Shown: in pieces, positions 17,553 through 30,963 of the stretch
Numbering within the stretch: the first letter of the stretch is position 1
Layout of the letters: each line of letters begins with the position of its first letter
Source of the DNA: Marinobacter caseinilyticus
GTDB lineage: Bacteria > Pseudomonadota > Gammaproteobacteria > Pseudomonadales > Oleiphilaceae
NCBI RefSeq assembly: GCF_011074955.1
Contig: NZ_WUQJ01000004.1
Span: 1 to 64,000, forward strand
DNA length: 64,000 nt
Reading direction: 5' to 3'
Notes under the pieces: model-generated
What the model was told of the DNA's origin: nothing
Database searches by the model: none
What the model saw: only the letters and a program-made list of their open reading frames with translations
Made by a program: the position numbers and the translations under genes

Positions 17553-18275
17553 ATGACAGAACTGATTACACAATGGCTTGACCAGCATGACATTTTCACC
17601 ACCACGACCATGCTGCATTACTGGGGCGGGCTGGTCACCACGGTTCAACTGGTCTTCCTGTCACTGGTGCTCGGCCTGGTGCTTGCGCTGCCACTGGCCA
17701 TCATGCGGACATCGAGAAACCCTCTGATCAATGGCCCGGTGTGGCTGTACACCTATCTGTTCCGCGGCACGCCTCTTCTGATCCAGCTTTACGTCATTTA
17801 TTACGGCATTGCGCAGGTCGAAGGCATTCAGGACACTTTTTGGTGGGATATTTTCAAGGCCCCGTTCTACCCGGCCCTGCTGGCCTTCACGCTGAACACC
17901 GCGGCCTACACCACGGAAATAATCCGGGGCGCCATCATTGCGACACCGCAAGGTGAGATAGAAGCCGCGAAAGCCTACGGTATGTCCTGGGCGCTTCGGG
18001 TTCGGCGCATACTGCTGCCAAGCGCCGCACGCCGCGCGGTTCAGGCTTACTCCAATGAAGTGATTTTCATGCTTCATGCCAGCGCCATTGCGAGCGTCGT
18101 CACCATTGTCGACCTGACCGGTGCGGCACGGGATATTTACTCACGATTTTACGCTCCGTTCGATGCGTTTATTGCCGTTGCACTGATCTATATGGCATTG
18201 ACCTTTTCTCTGGTCTACGGTTTCAAGCGCCTCGAGAAGCACCTGCTAAAACACCTTAAACCCGCAAATGGCTGA
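17553..18275 (+). CDS. aotM: Arginine/ornithine ABC transporter permease
   Basis: This 240-residue partner permease of aotQ (HisM/AotM group) has TYLFRGTPLLIQLYVIYYGIAQ, typical of the family, and the EAA loop EAAKAYGMSWALRVRRILLPS. GGGGAG precedes the ATG. It lies four bases after aotQ and five before astE, so the genes are surely cotranscribed. Confidence 0.92.
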   Translation: MTELITQWLDQHDIFTTTTMLHYWGGLVTTVQLVFLSLVLGLVLALPLAIMRTSRNPLINGPVWLYTYLFRGTPLLIQLYVIYYGIAQVEGIQDTFWWDIFKAPFYPALLAFTLNTAAYTTEIIRGAIIATPQGEIEAAKAYGMSWALRVRRILLPSAARRAVQAYSNEVIFMLHASAIASVVTIVDLTGAARDIYSRFYAPFDAFIAVALIYMALTFSLVYGFKRLEKHLLKHLKPANG

Positions 18276-18280
18276 TCAGC

Positions 18281-19306
18281 ATGACCCCTCACGAGCAATT
18301 GTTTGGAGCGTATCCGGACTGGCTCAGCCATACCCTCGCGCTCGCTGGCCAGGAATCGAAAGCCGCTTCAGCCACCCTTGTTGACGGCACTCAAATCGAA
18401 CGCTTGGGTACTGGAGTGCTCGCACTCACACCGAGCCAGGACACATCAGACCATCGCCTGATTGTGTCCGCCGGTGTCCATGGCAATGAAACCGCGCCAA
18501 TAGAAGTCCTGAACCATCTGGTGACCGAACTTCTGGATGCTCGCTGGCAGGTGCGGCGACCAACTCTGTTGATCCTTGGCAACCCGCCGGCCATGGTCGC
18601 AGGCTCGCGGTTTATTGAGCACAACCTGAACAGATTATTCAGCGGCGCGCACCAAAGCCCCCCCCATGCAGGGAGTGCCGAGGCGGCACGCGCGAGCTGG
18701 ATTGAGCGCACCTGCAAACGCTTTACCGGCCAGGCGCAGGTCGTGCATTACGACTTACACACCGCCATCAGGCCATCCATGCGGGAAAAATTTGCCCTGT
18801 ACCCCTATATCCCGGACCGCGAAGTATCCCGCGACCAACTGGAGTTCTTGCTGGCCTCAGAGGTGCCCACACTGCTGCTCCAGCATAAAGCAGGCACCAC
18901 CTTTGCGTCGTTTTCGTCCACCGAACTGGGCGCGGAGAGCTTTACCATTGAACTCGGCCAGGTGCACCCGTTTGGCGAAAATGACCTGAGCCGTTTTGCG
19001 GGCATTCAGGACAGCTTGAGGCAGCTCATGCGCAATCAGCCACCGGCAGCGGCTGGCAAGTACGATGTTAGCGAAATGGTTGTGTTTGAGGTGGTGGAAG
19101 AAATCATCAAAACCGACCATCACTTCCAATTCCATGTTCCGGACGATGTCGCCAACTTTACCGAATACGCACCGGGCGAAATCATCTGGCAGGACGATCA
19201 TCGCTGCTACCGGGTTGGTAACCAACCCGAAGCCATCGTGTTTCCCAATCGCGACGTACCTGTCGGGCAGCGTGTGGGATTACTGGTGCGCAAACGGCAG
19301 CCGTAG
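18281..19306 (+). CDS. astE: Succinylglutamate desuccinylase
   Basis: AstE/AruE catalyses the last step of the arginine succinyltransferase pathway, splitting N-succinylglutamate into succinate and glutamate. The 341-residue protein has the zinc-binding HxxE in SAGVHGNETAPIE, the third zinc ligand His in HYDLHTAIRPS, and the catalytic Glu in SFTIELGQVHPFGEND. It is five bases after aotM, so uptake and the final degradative step are one transcript, while the rest of the pathway lies on the opposite strand beyond an efflux cassette. The N-terminal active-site region is complete. Confidence 0.93.
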   Translation: MTPHEQLFGAYPDWLSHTLALAGQESKAASATLVDGTQIERLGTGVLALTPSQDTSDHRLIVSAGVHGNETAPIEVLNHLVTELLDARWQVRRPTLLILGNPPAMVAGSRFIEHNLNRLFSGAHQSPPHAGSAEAARASWIERTCKRFTGQAQVVHYDLHTAIRPSMREKFALYPYIPDREVSRDQLEFLLASEVPTLLLQHKAGTTFASFSSTELGAESFTIELGQVHPFGENDLSRFAGIQDSLRQLMRNQPPAAAGKYDVSEMVVFEVVEEIIKTDHHFQFHVPDDVANFTEYAPGEIIWQDDHRCYRVGNQPEAIVFPNRDVPVGQRVGLLVRKRQP

Positions 19307-19453
19307 CAAGAGGAGCTTCCCTGCCCCGGTGCCTGCTATAGCCGCGGTTCGGGGAGATCGGCTGCCAACTCAAACGCGACCGAAGCCGTATTTACAAGCA
19401 CCTTGAACCCCGAAGCTGAGAGCTCTGGCACCTGGGCGCCCTGCTCAACATCC

Positions 19454-22400
19454 TTACCCACGTGACGTGGGAACCGGTTCTACTGCGGGGACATCGTCGT
19501 GCACAACACCGGGTGTCTTGATCACCAGTCGACAGAGCGCGGGCACAACCAGTAACGTCAGTACTGTCGAAGCCAGCAGGCCGGAAATAATGGCCCAGGC
19601 CATGGGCGGCCAGAGAGTTGAACTGGAGAACGCCAACGGTAAAAGACCGGCCACGGTGGTGGCGGTGGTCAGCAGGATAGGACGTGTGCGTTGCTCCACG
19701 GCAATGCGTACGGAGTCGGCAATGCTGGCGCCCCCGGCGAGCTGACGATCCATTACGTCGAGCAATACAATGGCGTTATTCACCACGATCCCCACCAGGG
19801 CAATCACGCCGAGCAACGACTGAAAACCAAAAGGCGAGCCCGACAGCACCAGCCCAGGGATAATGCCCACCGTTGCCAGTGGTACAGTCAGCAGGACAAT
19901 ACCGACACGGCGGAAGGAGTTGAATTGCAGCAACAGGAAGAACAGCAGCAACAGTATGCCAATCGGCGCAGTGGTCAGGATCGCGCTGTTAGCGTTCTCG
20001 GAACCTTGGGCGTCACCGCCGTACTCAATGCGGGTACCTTCCGGTAATGGATTTTCAGCAAGACGAGTCTCAAGACTGCCAAGCACGTCACTGAAGCTGT
20101 GCCCACCCTGGAGATTCGACGTCACTGTGTTGACCAGAACACCGTTGCGAAGGTAGCGGGCCGCCGGCTCCCACGTCGTCTCGCTAGTCGCCAAGGCAGA
20201 CAGTGGCACAGCATCGCCCCGACTGTTGTAGATATTGATCGACAGCAACCGAGCTAATGACAGCTCAGTGCCCTCCCGGGATCTCAGCACCATCGGTATC
20301 GGGTCGGCTTCCTGGCGGTACTGCTCGGCCACCACACCAAAACTCTGACCGTAGAGACTTTGTGCCACATCGGAGCGATTGATACCGTAACGGGCCGCAA
20401 CGCCATCATCGACATTGATCGCCACGCTTGGTACGCCCAGGTCTTTATCATGGCGGACATCCACGGCGCCCGGGCTCAATCTGAGCGCACTGTAGACAAG
20501 CCCGGTCGCCTCGGCGCGCATTTCATCATTGGGGTGATAGACCCGCACTTCAATCGGCGCAGCACGGGGCGGCCCCTGACCCAGAATTCCGACCGTCAGG
20601 TCCAGCTCTGGCATCTCGGTGACGCCATAATGTCGCACCCAGCGAATCAGCCCTGCGGTGGCGGCCAGGTCGGGAGTTTCCACCACCAAACGGCCGCGAT
20701 TCGGCGCTTGTGGCGCCCGCATCAGGTTGTAATAGAAACTGGGGCCGGTGAACCCCACAAAACGGTGTACCTTTACCGTCTCGGGCTGAGTCCGCAGTGC
20801 CCGTTCAAGCCGCTCGGCCACCGCGGATGTCCTGGCCTGGTCGGTACCTTCCGGCATGAACAGCTCGATAACCACCTGCGGCCGATCGGCGTTGGGAAAG
20901 AACTGAAGCTTCATGAATGACGCCAGCGCGATACTGCCTGCGACCATAAACAGGCTGACCACCACCAACGTTCGCGGTGCCCTGGAGACCAGATTGCCCA
21001 AAAGCTTGGCAAGCCCAGCAATGCGGTCCCGGGCACTGACCTTTCGAGGCTTTAGAAAACGCGAGGCCAGCAAAGGAACGACCGAGATCGCCAGCAGGTA
21101 ACTGACTGATAGCGTCAGCATGATCATCACCGGGATTCCACGGGTAAAATCGGCGGTGCCGCCCTTGGATAACAACAACGGCGCAAAGGCCGCCAAAGTG
21201 GTACCGGTCGACGCACCCAACGGACCGGCCAGCTCCTTGATCGCGCCCACCAACGCTTCCCGCCGCTGGTGGCCGCCGTCCAATCGGGTTTGAATATTTT
21301 CGACCACCACAATGGCGTTATCGATCAGGATACCGAGGGAAATCACCATGCCAATGACGGCAATCTGATGCAGAACCCCCCCCCCCAGATCATAGAAACC
21401 AATACTGATCAGGGTTACCATCGGCAGGATCGAAGCAACCAATACACCCATTCGCAGGCCCATACCAACGAACACAACGGCGACAATGATCGCCACGCTC
21501 GCCAGCAGACTCCAGGCCAGATTGTCCAGCCGGGCCGACACCTGGTCGGGCTGGAAGAACATCTCCTCCACTGTGTAGGGCGCCAACTCAGGCCTTACCG
21601 TCTGCAGGCGCTCACGGACACGCTCCCCGAACCGGATAGCATCCGTTGTCCCCTCCTGCATGGTGATTGAAACCAGGACCACCCGCTCACCATCCGCCCA
21701 GGTCTCCGGCTCTCTTGGCTCGGCTGGCCCGCGCCAAATTTGCGCTGCCGCCGCCAGCGGCACCTGACTGCCATCCGGCAGTTCGATGGGGGTCGCTCGA
21801 ATGGCGTCCAGGTCCTTGAATTCGCTGTTGGGCAGAATCGATAGGCGTCGCCCATCCGACACCACAAATCCGCCAGGTGTGACCTGATTGCGACTTGCCA
21901 AGGTATTAAGGATTGCGGCGGGTGGTATGCCCAATCGGTAAAGCGCGGCGTTATCCAGCGCCAGGGTGATTTGCTCCGTAACGTCGCCTTCGAGCTCAAT
22001 CCGCGACACGCCCGCGATGTCTGCAAGTTCGTATTTCAAGCGTTCAGCGGCACTCGACAAGTCCGTCACCGATGGTGAGCCACCAACGGCCAGCACAATA
22101 GCCGGTATATCAATCAAACGATCATCCAGCGCCATCTGGCCAACGCCATCGGGGAACTCCAAACGGGCGCGATCCATCGCTTGTCGCACCCGGTCCCAGG
22201 CCGCGTCGGTATCGTAGATGGTGTCCTCCAGCCGAATACGCACCAGCGCCACGCCCGTTCGGGCTGTGCCTGAGGCGGTATCCACCTCTTCCACCTGCTG
22301 CAGTTCGTCCGCCAGGGGTCTGAGCACCAATCGCTCCACCGCATCGGCACTGGCGCCGGGGTAACTGACACTGACCAGACCGGCACGCTGAGGAAAGGAA

Positions 22401-22507
22401 GGGTCCTCCTGGCGAGGCATAGTGTTGTACGCCGCGATGCCCAGCAGGCACAGCATGACCACCACCATGCCCAGCAACCGGCGGCAGCCAAGGAGGTAAC
22501 GGATCAT
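19454..22507 (-). CDS. RND efflux transporter permease
   Basis: This 1017-residue inner membrane pump belongs to the HAE-like RND family and should export drugs or other hydrophobic compounds with the proton gradient. It has the two large periplasmic loops and about 12 membrane helices; the first helix (LLGMVVVMLCLLGIAAY) is followed by MPRQEDPSFPQRAGLV. Helix 4 reads LGILIDNAIVVVENIQ, so the usual Asp pair has become Asp-Asn. TTLAAFAPLLL and VVNNAIVLLDVMD (near residue 920) are also typical. ATG 22507 overlaps the adaptor stop by four bases. The outer membrane channel gene is not in this cluster. Confidence 0.92.
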   Translation of the reverse strand: MIRYLLGCRRLLGMVVVMLCLLGIAAYNTMPRQEDPSFPQRAGLVSVSYPGASADAVERLVLRPLADELQQVEEVDTASGTARTGVALVRIRLEDTIYDTDAAWDRVRQAMDRARLEFPDGVGQMALDDRLIDIPAIVLAVGGSPSVTDLSSAAERLKYELADIAGVSRIELEGDVTEQITLALDNAALYRLGIPPAAILNTLASRNQVTPGGFVVSDGRRLSILPNSEFKDLDAIRATPIELPDGSQVPLAAAAQIWRGPAEPREPETWADGERVVLVSITMQEGTTDAIRFGERVRERLQTVRPELAPYTVEEMFFQPDQVSARLDNLAWSLLASVAIIVAVVFVGMGLRMGVLVASILPMVTLISIGFYDLGGGVLHQIAVIGMVISLGILIDNAIVVVENIQTRLDGGHQRREALVGAIKELAGPLGASTGTTLAAFAPLLLSKGGTADFTRGIPVMIMLTLSVSYLLAISVVPLLASRFLKPRKVSARDRIAGLAKLLGNLVSRAPRTLVVVSLFMVAGSIALASFMKLQFFPNADRPQVVIELFMPEGTDQARTSAVAERLERALRTQPETVKVHRFVGFTGPSFYYNLMRAPQAPNRGRLVVETPDLAATAGLIRWVRHYGVTEMPELDLTVGILGQGPPRAAPIEVRVYHPNDEMRAEATGLVYSALRLSPGAVDVRHDKDLGVPSVAINVDDGVAARYGINRSDVAQSLYGQSFGVVAEQYRQEADPIPMVLRSREGTELSLARLLSINIYNSRGDAVPLSALATSETTWEPAARYLRNGVLVNTVTSNLQGGHSFSDVLGSLETRLAENPLPEGTRIEYGGDAQGSENANSAILTTAPIGILLLLFFLLLQFNSFRRVGIVLLTVPLATVGIIPGLVLSGSPFGFQSLLGVIALVGIVVNNAIVLLDVMDRQLAGGASIADSVRIAVEQRTRPILLTTATTVAGLLPLAFSSSTLWPPMAWAIISGLLASTVLTLLVVPALCRLVIKTPGVVHDDVPAVEPVPTSRG

Positions 22508-23592
22508 GGCAGCAGCTCCACCGGATCACCGTCGGCCAGACGGGTTAAGCCGGCATACACGACCTGGTCACCTTGTCCCAGGTGATCGGACGACACCACC
22601 ACCCGCTCACCCACAATACGATGCACCGTCACCGGCACCTGCTCCACTGTTTGGCCGGACACCCGGAACACACTGTTACCACCGGTGGCGCGCATAATGG
22701 CCAATACCGGCACACTGAGCTGACCACGAATCCGGGGCACGATGCCCACCTCAACGGGTTCTCCGGGCTCAAGTGTATCGTCCGGCAACCCGACCAGTAC
22801 CGGGTGCAATTCGCCGCGAATGGCGCTGGCCTGGGCAATTTCATTGACCGTACCCATGACCGCCTCGCCCTGATGGTATTGCACCGACCAAACCGGTAGC
22901 GATTGCGTCAGGGCGACCTGGCTCAACAAGAATGCCGGTACCCTGACCTCCACTTCACGACCCTCGGGCGATGACAGCCGAAGGACTGGCCGGCCGGCGG
23001 TCACAAATTCATCCCGCTCGACCAGCAGGGCTTCAACCCGACCGGCAAACGGAGCCTTGAGCACGCTTTCCTGGAGCATCTGGCTGGCCTGCGCCAGCGA
23101 CGCTTGTGCGGTGGCAACACTGGCCCGCAAACCATCCCGGCGCGCGGCCAGTTGTTCCAGTGCCTGCTCCGACACCACGCCTTTCTTGCGCAGGCTACTG
23201 GCGCGCTCCCATTCCCGTTGCGCCTGATCGAGTTGCGTCCCAAGTTCAGCCAAACGGGCTTTGGCCGAGGCTTTTGCCGGTTCCAACCCTGGATTGTAGA
23301 GTTTGGCCAAAACCTGCCCGGCTTCAACCCGCGCCCCTAATTCGACCTCTCGCTCGGTCAGGGTGCCGCTGACCTGAAAGGTCAGGGTTGCCCGTTGTTG
23401 GGCCTGGACGATGCCGGAAAACCGGAGCGGTTCGGCTACCTGATCCCCCATGACGACCGAAGCGGCCCTGACCGTCACTGGCGACTGAACCGGCATCGGT
23501 GCCGATTCGCTCGGACTGCAGCCTGACAAGCCAAGTGCCAGCACAACCCCCAGCACCAGCAGTGAACTTTGTTTCAAGGTTGTCATAGCCAT
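22504..23592 (-). CDS. RND efflux periplasmic adaptor lipoprotein
   Basis: This 362-residue membrane fusion protein links the RND pump to an outer membrane channel. The N-terminus is a lipoprotein signal with lipobox LGLSGC. A split lipoyl domain (EVELGARVEAGQVLAKLYNPGLEP and VLKAPFAGRVEALLVERDEFVTAG) flanks an alpha-helical hairpin rich in Ala, Gln and Arg (about residues 110-170). The start may be the second ATG at 23586, which is better spaced from GGGAG. The gene faces a divergent TetR regulator. Confidence 0.92.
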   Translation of the reverse strand: MAMTTLKQSSLLVLGVVLALGLSGCSPSESAPMPVQSPVTVRAASVVMGDQVAEPLRFSGIVQAQQRATLTFQVSGTLTEREVELGARVEAGQVLAKLYNPGLEPAKASAKARLAELGTQLDQAQREWERASSLRKKGVVSEQALEQLAARRDGLRASVATAQASLAQASQMLQESVLKAPFAGRVEALLVERDEFVTAGRPVLRLSSPEGREVEVRVPAFLLSQVALTQSLPVWSVQYHQGEAVMGTVNEIAQASAIRGELHPVLVGLPDDTLEPGEPVEVGIVPRIRGQLSVPVLAIMRATGGNSVFRVSGQTVEQVPVTVHRIVGERVVVSSDHLGQGDQVVYAGLTRLADGDPVELLP

Positions 23593-23667
23593 GGTCTCCC
23601 TTTCATCCCTAAGGAACCTCTGATCAAGTCCATCCAGTGGTCGTTGGTTCGAGTGTATTTCGACATC

Positions 23668-23699
23668 ATGTCACTCTTTGACATTTTGTCAATGACAAA
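23668..23699. promoter_or_regulatory. Operator candidate for the TetR regulator
   Basis: Two adjoining inverted repeats share TGTCA half-sites: ATGTCA-N5-TGACAT (23668-23684) and TTTGTCA-A-TGACAAA (23685-23699, perfect). They lie between the divergent pump and tetR genes. On the minus strand TTGACA (23693-23688), followed after 16 bases by CATGAT, could be the pump promoter inside the operator. Confidence 0.7.
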
Positions 23700-23755
23700 T
23701 CATGGAAGTGGTGTAAACTATCCACAAATGCTGTTACTGGAACGATCCGCGAAAC

Positions 23756-24397
23756 ATGGAAAACGATCTTAAGTCACGTCGCGAGCAGGAAAAGCTCGCT
23801 CGCCATGCCGCCATTCTTGATGCGGCGGAACAGGTGTTTTCCGAAAAGGGGTACGAGCGTACTTCAATGGATGACATTGCCCGCACCGCCAATTTGAGCC
23901 GTGCGCTGCTTTATGTTTACTTCAAAGACAAGTCAGCAATTCAGAGGGGCATCATGCTGCGGGCGGGCGAGAGCCTCCGACAGCGCTTTGCTGAGGCCTG
24001 CAGCACAGCAACCACCGGTCTCGGCAAGGTCAGTGCGATTGGCCAGGCCTATTACAGCTTCTATCAGGAACAGCCCGATTATTTTGCCGCCCTTACCCAG
24101 GCCGCCACGGCCATGCAGGACGCCGACGACGTTCAGGCCGAACAAATGTCGTGCTGTGAAGGCAAAACAATGGAACTCATGGTGCAGGCAATTCGTGATG
24201 GACTTGACGACGGCTCGCTCTGTCGTGAGCGAATTCACGACCCACTGCAGACCGCGCTGTACCTCAGGGGCGCATTGCATGGTGTGGTTATGTTGTGCCA
24301 GCAAGAAATGGCTGAGCCCGGACCTCTGGCCAATTACCCCAGTCAGAGCTTGATCGAACACACCATGGTGATGCTGATGTCGTCGATTGCTGCCTGA
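23756..24397 (+). CDS. TetR family repressor of the RND pump
   Basis: This 213-residue regulator has the N-terminal TetR HTH: AILDAAEQVFSEKGYERTSMDDIARTANLSRALLYVYFKDKSA, read in parts at residues 20-62. The C-terminal helical domain, which binds the inducer, ends with TMVMLMSSIAA. It is divergent from the pump operon, with 163 bases between, containing two palindromes that are its likely binding sites. By analogy it represses the pump and itself; the inducer is unknown. Confidence 0.9.
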   Translation: MENDLKSRREQEKLARHAAILDAAEQVFSEKGYERTSMDDIARTANLSRALLYVYFKDKSAIQRGIMLRAGESLRQRFAEACSTATTGLGKVSAIGQAYYSFYQEQPDYFAALTQAATAMQDADDVQAEQMSCCEGKTMELMVQAIRDGLDDGSLCRERIHDPLQTALYLRGALHGVVMLCQQEMAEPGPLANYPSQSLIEHTMVMLMSSIAA

Positions 24398-24457
24398 CGT
24401 AACCCGGTCAACACTGACAGTACCGATCTTGCGGGCACAACAACTGAAGAGGCACCA

Positions 24458-25801
24458 CTAACGCTGGAAATCGTAAATGGAGCCGAGCCCGAGAATCCCG
24501 GTTAACTCATCCAACGCGTGTCGGCTCTCATCCAGTAACATCGGATCGGCCAGGTCGGCCTGGCTAAGCTCATCCCTGTAATGGCCTTCCACCCAAATGT
24601 TAAGCCGCTCAAACAGCCCGTCGCTCAGCAGCACGCCGGGATGCATGGCACCCAGTTCCTCGTCTGTCAGCGCGACCCGAAGCCTGAGACAGGCCGGCCC
24701 GCCGCCATTGCGCATCGATTGTTTTACATCGAAGACTTCAACCGCTTTAATTGGACCACCCGACGCCACCAGCCTGTCGAGGAAATGACTGACCGACGCG
24801 ATCTCCCGGCACTCCCCTGGCACGGCCAGCAACATGTCACCCTGCGGGGTCGTCAGAAGCTGACTGTTGAACAAATAGGAGGCCACAGCATCGGTCAGCG
24901 GCACATCAGATTCCATCACTTTGATGGCCTCAAGTTGTGTTCCTTTGAGTTTTGATCGCACATCTGACAGCAAGCGCTGCTCATCCAGGAAGGCCTGCTC
25001 GTGATAGAACAGCACGTTGCCATTGCCCACTGCGATCACATCGTTATGGAACACGCCGAAGTCAATGGCGGCCGGGTTTTGCTGGGCGAACACCCGGTGA
25101 TCGTCGGTCAGTCCATGAAGCCGGGCAATGGCCTGGGAGGCTTCCAGCGTCTGTCGCGCGGGGAACCGCACCGGTGCCGGCAGGGACTCGTCAAACGCCG
25201 CCTGGCCGTAAACAAACAGTTCGACGCCAGGCTCACCATGGGCCGAACACAAGCGGGTGTGATTGGCCGCCCCTTCATCGCCAAACTGACTCACGGACGG
25301 AAGGGCATGGTGATGCGCAAAATAGGCCTCGTCAGTGAAAATGGATTTCAGGGCGCGGCCGGTCACTTCATGCTCGATCGACCGGTGAAACTTGGCGCTC
25401 AGGTTTGCCGGTGTAAAGTGCACGCGACGATCGGCGGTATCCGCGCTCGGTGATACCGTTGCCGCGTTTGCCGTCCACATGCAGGATGCCGAGGCGATGG
25501 CCGCCAGCACCACGGGATTCTCCGCCGCAACGGCCTTGAGAATGTCTGCATCCGACCCGCTGAAACCCAGCGCTTTGAGCGTGGGAATATGGGGGCGTTC
25601 ATGCGGTGGCAGAATGCCCTGCACATAACCCCGGTCCGCCAGCCGTTTCATCTTCTGCAAGCCTTGCAGCGCAGCCTCTTTGGGATTTGATACGGCATTG
25701 ACGTTGGATTTTGACGCCACATTGCCCCAGGACAGACCCGCATAATTATGAGTGGGCCCAACCAATCCGTCGAAGTTAGCTTCAATTGCGTGCCTTGACA
25801 T
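24458..25801 (-). CDS. astB: N-succinylarginine dihydrolase
   Basis: AstB/AruB hydrolyses N2-succinylarginine to N2-succinylornithine, ammonia and CO2, step two of the arginine succinyltransferase pathway. ATG 25801 gives 447 residues, the same length as the E. coli enzyme; an ATG at 25813 would add four. Signature segments are [18 protein letters not shown] near the start, [30 protein letters not shown] (His regions), and [11 protein letters not shown] with the nucleophilic Cys near residue 360. It is the last gene of aruCFG-astD-astB, and the protein acts in the cytoplasm. Confidence 0.95.
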   Translation of the reverse strand: MSRHAIEANFDGLVGPTHNYAGLSWGNVASKSNVNAVSNPKEAALQGLQKMKRLADRGYVQGILPPHERPHIPTLKALGFSGSDADILKAVAAENPVVLAAIASASCMWTANAATVSPSADTADRRVHFTPANLSAKFHRSIEHEVTGRALKSIFTDEAYFAHHHALPSVSQFGDEGAANHTRLCSAHGEPGVELFVYGQAAFDESLPAPVRFPARQTLEASQAIARLHGLTDDHRVFAQQNPAAIDFGVFHNDVIAVGNGNVLFYHEQAFLDEQRLLSDVRSKLKGTQLEAIKVMESDVPLTDAVASYLFNSQLLTTPQGDMLLAVPGECREIASVSHFLDRLVASGGPIKAVEVFDVKQSMRNGGGPACLRLRVALTDEELGAMHPGVLLSDGLFERLNIWVEGHYRDELSQADLADPMLLDESRHALDELTGILGLGSIYDFQR

Positions 25802-25865
25802 GACAGCTCTCATTGTTGTGTGTCGAATTTCACCTTCATTCGCGTCGGCCTCACCCCGGCAGGAC

Positions 25866-28462
<2,597 letters not shown>

Positions 28463-28511
28463 ATAACGTCTCCCCGGTCTGCCCCTGAGCAAGGACTTAT
28501 CATCGTGAATG

Positions 28512-29528
28512 TCATAATGGTGCCACCAATAACTCATCGCCCTGAGCACAGGCCAGCAGCTTCTGGTTGGCCCTGGTCATCTTTACGGTTTCGTCCAGGC
28601 CTTCATCCAGCGTCACCAAACCGCAACGGAAATGCAGCCCCTCACCGGCCCCCGCAAGATAACTATCGCCGTCCACGTCTTCTTCTGAGCGCACCGTCTT
28701 CCTGAGGCTGCTGACAATGGTTTTCAACATGTCGGTGCGGGCCTCCAGAACCGGCCCTCCGTCAAAGATGTCCACGTAGGCGCCACTCTGGAAGCCCTCA
28801 CGCTCAAGCAACTCAAACGTCTTCCTGGCCAGATCGTGAGGTTGCCCCAAGGCCGCCTGAGCCGCCTCGCTGAGCAGGTCAACATAAATCGGGTTGGGCG
28901 GCATCAGTTCGGCGATAAACGTTTTACTCAGCATGCCCGAGTAGCTGTCAGCGGTCGCAAAGTCCATGTTAAAAAAGTGACGTCCGAGACTGTCCCAAAA
29001 GGGCACGCTGCCGCTTTCTGTCTGCACACCCTGCACTTCCACCACCATGCTGTTGGCAAACATCGCCCGCTGGCGAGCCACAAACAGCAGACGTGAGCGA
29101 GACAGCAATTCAAACGCATCCGTCCCGCGCAGTTCCGGTGCAATCATCAGTGAACACAGCAGCGTACGATCGGTCAGCGCATGGGATGGGTAAAGCACCT
29201 CCACCCGACGCGATACTTTCAATTCGTGGGAGGCGTGTATCAAGGCGTCTTGCCGGTAGTTGTAAAAGGGCTGGCCATTGCCTGCCCGGGCATCGATTCC
29301 CGCGGTCCCCTGCACTTTGCCGGTTGCGGTATTGACCAGGACAAACAGCATCCGCTCGGTGCCTTTAACGTCCTGGTCGCCTGCCAGCGAGCGCTTCGAG
29401 TAATCGATTTTCTCTGCCAGCTTGCCTTTGTCCTTGGGGACGGTCGAGGACACGCGAGCGCTCAACACCGAAGCCAATTCAACGATGTCAGACAAATCCT
29501 CCTGCTGTGCCGGGCGAACAACCCACAT
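28512..29528 (-). CDS. aruF: Arginine N-succinyltransferase, alpha subunit
   Basis: This 338-residue AstA-family acyltransferase is the partner of AruG. It begins MWVVRPAQQEDLSDIVELAS and carries the family blocks FYNYRQDALIHASHELKV, LTDRTLLCSLMIAPELRG and YVDIFDGGPVLEA, matching AruG block by block. AGGAG is eight bases before ATG. Two adjacent astA-type genes are the Pseudomonas arrangement, whereas enterobacteria have one. It lies 81 bases after aruC. Confidence 0.92.
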   Translation of the reverse strand: MWVVRPAQQEDLSDIVELASVLSARVSSTVPKDKGKLAEKIDYSKRSLAGDQDVKGTERMLFVLVNTATGKVQGTAGIDARAGNGQPFYNYRQDALIHASHELKVSRRVEVLYPSHALTDRTLLCSLMIAPELRGTDAFELLSRSRLLFVARQRAMFANSMVVEVQGVQTESGSVPFWDSLGRHFFNMDFATADSYSGMLSKTFIAELMPPNPIYVDLLSEAAQAALGQPHDLARKTFELLEREGFQSGAYVDIFDGGPVLEARTDMLKTIVSSLRKTVRSEEDVDGDSYLAGAGEGLHFRCGLVTLDEGLDETVKMTRANQKLLACAQGDELLVAPL

Positions 29529-29609
29529 ACAGCTTGCTCCTCTAATGGTGATCTCCGGGGCAAGAATCCGAAACAGTTCCGCCCCACATCACCAGGTATT
29601 GAATGTCGT

Positions 29610-30861
<1,252 letters not shown>

Positions 30862-30963
30862 CTGCCCTAGGGGTTAATGGGTATGGGGATTGTACGCACA
30901 GCGGTACTCCCAGCCAGACTCTCAGCCGGGCTCACAAACTGGCGACAACAAAGCCTCAACCCT

